A program made the translations under genes and the position numbers. DNA of 64,000 nucleotides from Oribacterium sp. KHPX15 (GTDB taxonomy: Bacteria; Bacillota; Clostridia; Lachnospirales; Lachnospiraceae): assembly GCF_900107835.1 (NCBI RefSeq), contig NZ_FNRG01000006.1:62001-126000 (forward strand), in the 5' to 3' direction. Under the pieces are notes generated by a model. It did not search any database. It had not been told where the DNA came from and saw only the letters and a list, made by a program, of their open reading frames with translations. Shown here piece after piece: positions 59,755-64,000 of this stretch (the stretch's first letter is position 1; every line of letters begins with the position of its first letter).

Positions 59755-59774
59755 GTTTAAAATAACGTTTTAAC
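59755..59774 (-). promoter_or_regulatory. Imperfect palindrome upstream of araA
   Basis: GTTTAAAATAACGTTTTAAC lies about 110 bases before araA. It is AT-rich and approximately symmetric; it may be an AraR operator, but it does not match the Bacillus AraR consensus well. Confidence 0.25.
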
Positions 59775-59859
59775 AACTTAGAGTCCTTAACATTTATAGT
59801 GACTCTTATATAGGATTCAAATCAAAAAATGTGAGCTATACACTTTTCGCAGCGTTTCA

Positions 59860-60987
59860 TTAACGCTCTCTTATATCCCTGACTGAATTACCCTGATTAA
59901 ATGAAACAGGGAACTGATAAGAGTAGTCATGATGAGTCCAGTTTTGATCCTTCATCATGCGGAGGAGATTTTGAGCAGTGAGTTTTCCCATTTCGAATTT
60001 CGGGTGTACTGCCGATAAAATCGTCAGCTCTCCTGACTCCTGCATTTTCGCATCATCAAAGGAAACAATGGAAACATCCTCCGGCACCTTCACTCCTCGT
60101 TCGGTAAGAAAGTCTATATATCGATATGCGATCTCGTCATTGTAGAAAACAAGGGCTGTGCACTCCTTTGTTCTGCGATAGAATGACATCAGACTTTTCT
60201 TGCTGAATTTATCCTCCATGTCCTTTGTGGTGTACCAGCGTACCCAGTCGTCGTCAAAGCGAAGCCCCAATTCGGACAGGCACTCTGTATAGCCGCGATA
60301 GCGTTCCATTCCCTGCATATCATCCGACTTAAACATTCCCCCGATCTTTCTGTGACCATTTTCAATCAAATGCTTAGTCAGTTCATAGCTGCTTTTTGCA
60401 TCAGACATTTCAACACTGTCGAAATGGATGTTTGAATAATGATTATGGAGAAAGATAGTTGGGATATTCTTCCTTTTGATTTCTTTATACAATCTCTGAT
60501 TGGGATTCGGGAAGCTCGTACGTGTACCTTCTATGATCAGACCCTGAACGCCTGCCTTCAGGAAATTCTCAAGGAACATGGTTTCTTCATTGAGATGATT
60601 TTTTGTAATGGCTACATCGATCTGAAGCCCTTGTTCCTTCATAACCGATTCTATTCCGGCATAGACCTCCGGAAACAGATAATCTGCAAAATAGCTCAGA
60701 ATCAAACCTATATGCGGCTTTTTATCTCCCTCAGGTTCCGCATCAGTATGGTAGGAAACGTAGGTTCCGCTGCCGCGGACCCTTTGGATGAGCCCTTCCT
60801 GTTCCATTTTGTCAAGGGCCATACGAACAGTCTGCCTGGAGTAACCAAACTTCTTTTCCAGTACATGCTCGGACATGAACTTGTCGCCGTTTTTGATGAC
60901 GCCACTCATGATAAGCGTACGGCCCCATTTATACAGTTTCTGATATTTTAAGCTTTCGTTGATATGCTTTTGGTTTTCTTTGCTCAT
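59860..60987 (-). CDS. araR: AraR-type arabinose repressor (GntR HTH + LacI ligand domain)
   Basis: Protein of 375 residues. The N-terminal GntR winged helix (MSEHVLEKKFGYSRQTVRMALDKMEQEGL, residues 38-66, then VRGSGTYV) joins a LacI/GalR periplasmic-binding-like domain (HIGLILSYFADYLFPEVYAGIE onward; GHRKIGGMF and VSIVSFDDAKM visible). This fusion defines AraR; in Bacillus it releases DNA on binding L-arabinose. It lies between the ABC importer and araA on the same strand and likely controls both. The Asp in VSFDD and the Arg in MERYRGY are typical ligand contacts. Confidence 0.93.
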   Translation of the reverse strand: MSKENQKHINESLKYQKLYKWGRTLIMSGVIKNGDKFMSEHVLEKKFGYSRQTVRMALDKMEQEGLIQRVRGSGTYVSYHTDAEPEGDKKPHIGLILSYFADYLFPEVYAGIESVMKEQGLQIDVAITKNHLNEETMFLENFLKAGVQGLIIEGTRTSFPNPNQRLYKEIKRKNIPTIFLHNHYSNIHFDSVEMSDAKSSYELTKHLIENGHRKIGGMFKSDDMQGMERYRGYTECLSELGLRFDDDWVRWYTTKDMEDKFSKKSLMSFYRRTKECTALVFYNDEIAYRYIDFLTERGVKVPEDVSIVSFDDAKMQESGELTILSAVHPKFEMGKLTAQNLLRMMKDQNWTHHDYSYQFPVSFNQGNSVRDIRER

Positions 60988-61108
60988 TCTGTTTACTCTT
61001 CACTACTCATCTGTAAATGATGTTTTCCGGCTATGATATCTGACACAGATGCAGATCCTGCTGGCTCGTAAAAAAGATATTTACACGGGGTCACAGGTTT
61101 TGGGTCGG

Positions 61109-62083
61109 TTATTTGATGACCTGTAATGATTTCCTGTCTGCAAAAACTGCCACAAATACCAGGAATACGATTCCCTGTATAAGCTGCATCATCTGTGTTG
61201 AAAATCCCATCATGGTGAGTCCGCTGTTAAGTACGATATACAGAAGTGAACCTACAATGATATTTTCAAAACGTACCTTGGCACCGCCTGAAATAGGCAT
61301 CCCTCCAAGCACCAGGGCGATAAGGATCTGTGTCTCCAACTGGCTTCCGCCTGAAGATGTTACGGATCCAACCTTGATGACATTTATGAATGCCGCAAAA
61401 CCTGTGATTGCTCCGGAAAGTACATAAACCCAGAATTTCATTTTGTCGGTTCTGATACCTGAGAACATTGCTGCCTTCTCGCCTGCTCCGATAGCTTTCA
61501 GATAAGTTCCGAATTTGGTGAATCTGAAGAGTACAAAACCTGTTACAAGAACAAGCAGTGTGAGAGCTACTTTCAGTTCTGTTTTATCGAAATTGATAAG
61601 AGCAGCTGATCCCGCAACCGGAGCATTGGTTGTCAGGTACTTGATGAATCCGCGGAACAGAAACATTGTACAGATGGTAACGATAAAGGACTTTATCTTA
61701 CGGTATACATAGAAATATCCGTTAAATGCACCTATCAGTGCTCCTGTAAGGATTCCGCATAGGATGCTTAAGGGAATATTGATCCTGGACACCATACATA
61801 CAACTATGGATGCAATTCCGAGTATGGATCCCTGTGAAAAATCAAGACCTCCCATGGTCATGATAAAAAACACACCGGTTGTGGCGATCATGGTCACATA
61901 TACCTGGGAAAGAACAAGGGGCATATTTTTGACCATTCTGAAATTCGTCAGAACATTAAATACCAAAAATACTATGATCAGGCCAACGATAGGAAGATAT
62001 GTCTTGACTGCGGAAATCATGGAGAGATTTCCTGTTTTCTTTTCTTTTGCTGCTGTCATCTCTGTTTTACTCACTGCCACCAT
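61109..62083 (-). CDS. Sugar ABC transporter permease (RbsC/YtfT-like)
   Basis: Inner-membrane permease of 324 residues with about 8-9 membrane segments of the BPD_transp_2 family. GGLDFSQGSILGIASIVVC near residue 83 and GLETQI-like and ALVLGGMPISGGAKVRFENI near 255 are family motifs. It is the second permease of the operon, 9 bp after the ATPase stop. GGAGG lies before the ATG. The arabinose context suggests a pentose or arabino-oligosaccharide substrate; the binding protein would be outside the window. Confidence 0.9.
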   Translation of the reverse strand: MVAVSKTEMTAAKEKKTGNLSMISAVKTYLPIVGLIIVFLVFNVLTNFRMVKNMPLVLSQVYVTMIATTGVFFIMTMGGLDFSQGSILGIASIVVCMVSRINIPLSILCGILTGALIGAFNGYFYVYRKIKSFIVTICTMFLFRGFIKYLTTNAPVAGSAALINFDKTELKVALTLLVLVTGFVLFRFTKFGTYLKAIGAGEKAAMFSGIRTDKMKFWVYVLSGAITGFAAFINVIKVGSVTSSGGSQLETQILIALVLGGMPISGGAKVRFENIIVGSLLYIVLNSGLTMMGFSTQMMQLIQGIVFLVFVAVFADRKSLQVIK

Positions 62084-62092
62084 AATTCCTCC

Positions 62093-63592
62093 TTAAACCA
62101 TCATTGTGATCAGATTGTTTTCATCCAGTGTCTCGCTTCTTTCGATCTGTCCGTTGATCATTCCGTCCTTCATGATGATGATACGATCACACATTCCTAT
62201 AAGTTCCATCAGCTCTTCGGAAATCATGATGATTGATTTTCCTGCCTTTCTCATTCTGTCCATGAGCTGATATATATCCTGCTTTACCTTGATATCGATA
62301 CCTCTTGTCGGGCTGTCCAGTACGACGATATCCGAATCCTTGCCTATCCATCTGGCGAGAACTACCTTCTGCTTGTTTCCGCCGGAAAGATCCGATACAA
62401 ACTGATCGACATTTACCATCTTTACCGACATGTCTTTTGCGAATTTATCTGCAAAGCTTCTTAATTTTTTATCACTTAACATATGTCTCTTGTCTGCAAG
62501 ATCATCAAGAGATGGCAGGCAAATGTTGTCCATGATGCTCTGATTAAGTACAACGGATTCATTATCCCTGTCCTTTGATGTATATGCGATGCTGTGCTGA
62601 ATAGCTGTGGGGATATCATTGATCTCGGTGCCGTCTGAAAGCTTTACGGAACCGGTTCTGTCATAGGAAGCACCGAAGATGGCCTTGCCTACTTCGTGCA
62701 TTCCGGATTCCGAAAGACCGCCGAAGCCTAAAATCTCTCCTTTGTGAAGCTCGAAATCAAGCTTGTTCAGGAGTCCCGGTACCGACACATCTTTCACTGA
62801 AAGAACGACCTCGTCGGATACCTTGCTGCCGTAATCTGAACGGTAGTAATCTCCTGTTACTTCGCGGCCTACCATGAGACGCTTCAGATCCTCTTCGGAA
62901 ACGTCTTTGCTCTTTACGGTATCGATATAAACTCCGTCACGAAGAATCGTGATGGTATCTGAACGATCGAGTATTTCCTGAAGGTCATGGGATATAAAGA
63001 TAATGGTATTGCCCTTCTCTCTTATTTTGTCCATAACCTTGTAAAGCTCATTTCTTCCCTCCTGGGAAAGAGCTGTTGTGGTCTCATCTATAACAACGAT
63101 CTTTGGGTCAAAATAAGTTGCCTTTACGATCTCAACCAGCTTTCTGTCCTCGAAGTTGTAGTCATCGATCATTCGCTGGGCTTTGATGCGGTCGAAACCG
63201 TAACTATGGAGAAGCTCATTAGCCTCCTTGATCATCTGCTTTGTGTTCTTGATTCCGCACTTCACAAATCTTTCTTCATGTCCCAGGAATATATTTTCGG
63301 CTACGGTAAGACCTGAAAGGGTTCCGAGCTCCTGTACTATGATAGAAACGCCATGGTTGTTGGCATCCACCTGATTCTTCGGATGGATCTCCTCTCCGTC
63401 CAGTACGAAGATACCGCTGTCGATGCTGTAAATTCCGGTCAGCATGTTTGTTAATGTTGACTTTCCGGAGCCGTTCTCACCGATCAGGGCATGAACCTCT
63501 CCTTTATTGATATTGAAAGAAACATTCTTAACTGCCTTCGTGATACCGAAGGACTTACAAAGATTTTTTACCTCTAAACGAACCTCGCTCAT
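62093..63592 (-). CDS. Sugar ABC transporter ATPase, two nucleotide-binding domains
   Basis: Fused ATPase of 499 residues of the RbsA/YtfR type. Domain 1 has Walker A GENGSGKSTLTN near residue 38 and Walker B VVIDETTTAL near 168, but the usual LSxxQQQ signature is replaced by YNFEDRKLVEIVKA. Domain 2 has a degenerate Walker A (GFGGLSESGMHEVG) and a normal signature LSGGNKQKVVLARW near 405. So one canonical composite site remains. The ATG at 63592 follows GGAGG; six open upstream codons lack a site. Confidence 0.92.
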   Translation of the reverse strand: MSEVRLEVKNLCKSFGITKAVKNVSFNINKGEVHALIGENGSGKSTLTNMLTGIYSIDSGIFVLDGEEIHPKNQVDANNHGVSIIVQELGTLSGLTVAENIFLGHEERFVKCGIKNTKQMIKEANELLHSYGFDRIKAQRMIDDYNFEDRKLVEIVKATYFDPKIVVIDETTTALSQEGRNELYKVMDKIREKGNTIIFISHDLQEILDRSDTITILRDGVYIDTVKSKDVSEEDLKRLMVGREVTGDYYRSDYGSKVSDEVVLSVKDVSVPGLLNKLDFELHKGEILGFGGLSESGMHEVGKAIFGASYDRTGSVKLSDGTEINDIPTAIQHSIAYTSKDRDNESVVLNQSIMDNICLPSLDDLADKRHMLSDKKLRSFADKFAKDMSVKMVNVDQFVSDLSGGNKQKVVLARWIGKDSDIVVLDSPTRGIDIKVKQDIYQLMDRMRKAGKSIIMISEELMELIGMCDRIIIMKDGMINGQIERSETLDENNLITMMV

Positions 63593-63606
63593 TGTACCCT
63601 CCTGTA

Positions 63607-64000
63607 TCACTTTACAATTTCGCCCTTATTGATCTTTGTGGTTACTGTGATGATGATCAGAAGCGCAAAGCCTGTGATTACATCCTGAATTGCAGTAGGG
63701 GCACCTAATGCAATAAAGCCGAAAAAGATGATGTTGATGATAAATTCTCCGATGATGATGGCCTGTAAAGGAATGCCGTATTTCTTGAAGGCAACTCCGA
63801 AGAAGCAGCCCATGGTGGGGATGAAGTTACGGCTCATGGAGGCCATGCCGGTTACAGCGACCATTGAGGAACCATAGCTTATGGTCAGAACTGCCATGAT
63901 GCCTAAAAAGCCACCGCTTAAGATGAATGCCAGAACTTTATATTTATTGACATTGATACCCATGTTCTTTGCTACAAATTCGTTGCTGCCGATGGCATAG
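63607..64000 (-). CDS. Sugar ABC transporter permease, 5' end outside window
   Basis: C-terminal 130 codons of a second RbsC-family permease; the frame continues to the window edge (YAIGSNEFVAKNMGINVNKYK, the conserved cytoplasmic segment). Three to four membrane segments are visible (FILSGGFLGIMAVLTISYG, then FIINIIFFGFIALG). It stops 15 bp before the ATPase start. Two permeases plus one ATPase match the YtfR-YtfT-YjfF layout. Confidence 0.88.
   Translation of the reverse strand, partial: YAIGSNEFVAKNMGINVNKYKVLAFILSGGFLGIMAVLTISYGSSMVAVTGMASMSRNFIPTMGCFFGVAFKKYGIPLQAIIIGEFIINIIFFGFIALGAPTAIQDVITGFALLIIITVTTKINKGEIVK

Overview
The window looks like chromosome of a Firmicute of the family Lachnospiraceae (Butyrivibrio or a close relative is my guess from the gene content). 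Reasons: strong GGAGG ribosome sites, a Firmicute-type tmRNA, a glycine riboswitch, pectin/hexuronate and arabinose catabolism, many GGDEF/EAL proteins, and a VirB4/PrgI/TrbL/Maff2/VirD4/PcfB conjugation module of the Tn1549-like type. No database search was possible, so species-level placement is an inference.

Region 1 (1-14.9 kb) is one end of an integrative and conjugative element (ICE). Reading leftwards from its end at guaA it carries an XRE repressor, a divergent excisionase and tyrosine integrase, a MobC-like ribbon-helix-helix protein, ParA, ParB, two RepA_N-type proteins, a small membrane protein, a DUF5688 protein, small accessory proteins and then the type IV secretion genes. VirB4 runs off the left edge, and the relaxase must lie outside the window. 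The replication gene contains four 23-bp repeats, a plausible embedded origin. A separate set of 11-bp repeats lies upstream of the transfer operon.

Region 2 (14.9-35.3 kb) is mostly housekeeping: guaA, a purine permease, a DUF5688/XRE islet (18.1-19.9 kb), ssrA (tmRNA), uvrA, a Gx-type permease, a cold-shock gene, hslO with a SEC-C gene, kduI, an AI-2E family permease, a 6S-like RNA, thiN and a nucleoside-salvage cluster (cdd, deoD, udp, tadA). A large tandem AAA+ protein with an altered P-loop follows.

Region 3 (35.3-46.1 kb) has a secreted wall-repeat-like protein, tRNA-Leu, an EAL phosphodiesterase, a tRNA Arg-His-Gln-Lys cluster and a hexuronate module: KDPG aldolase, uxuB, uxuA, a FadR-type regulator and kduD, with kduI at 26 kb. 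GTATAC motifs and a perfect cre-like site in these promoters suggest joint control. An RdgB-YfcE fusion and an unlisted 36-residue protein also lie here.

Region 4 (46.2-64 kb) carries two GGDEF proteins, a glycine riboswitch with a sodium:amino-acid symporter, carB, a Dabb protein and an L-arabinose module: a two-permease sugar ABC importer (the first permease cut by the right edge), AraR, AraA and an FGGY kinase. The kinase is flanked on both sides by unrelated tandem arrays of hairpin repeats (period about 107 bp downstream, 63 bp upstream). These arrays are the most unusual unexplained structure in the window.
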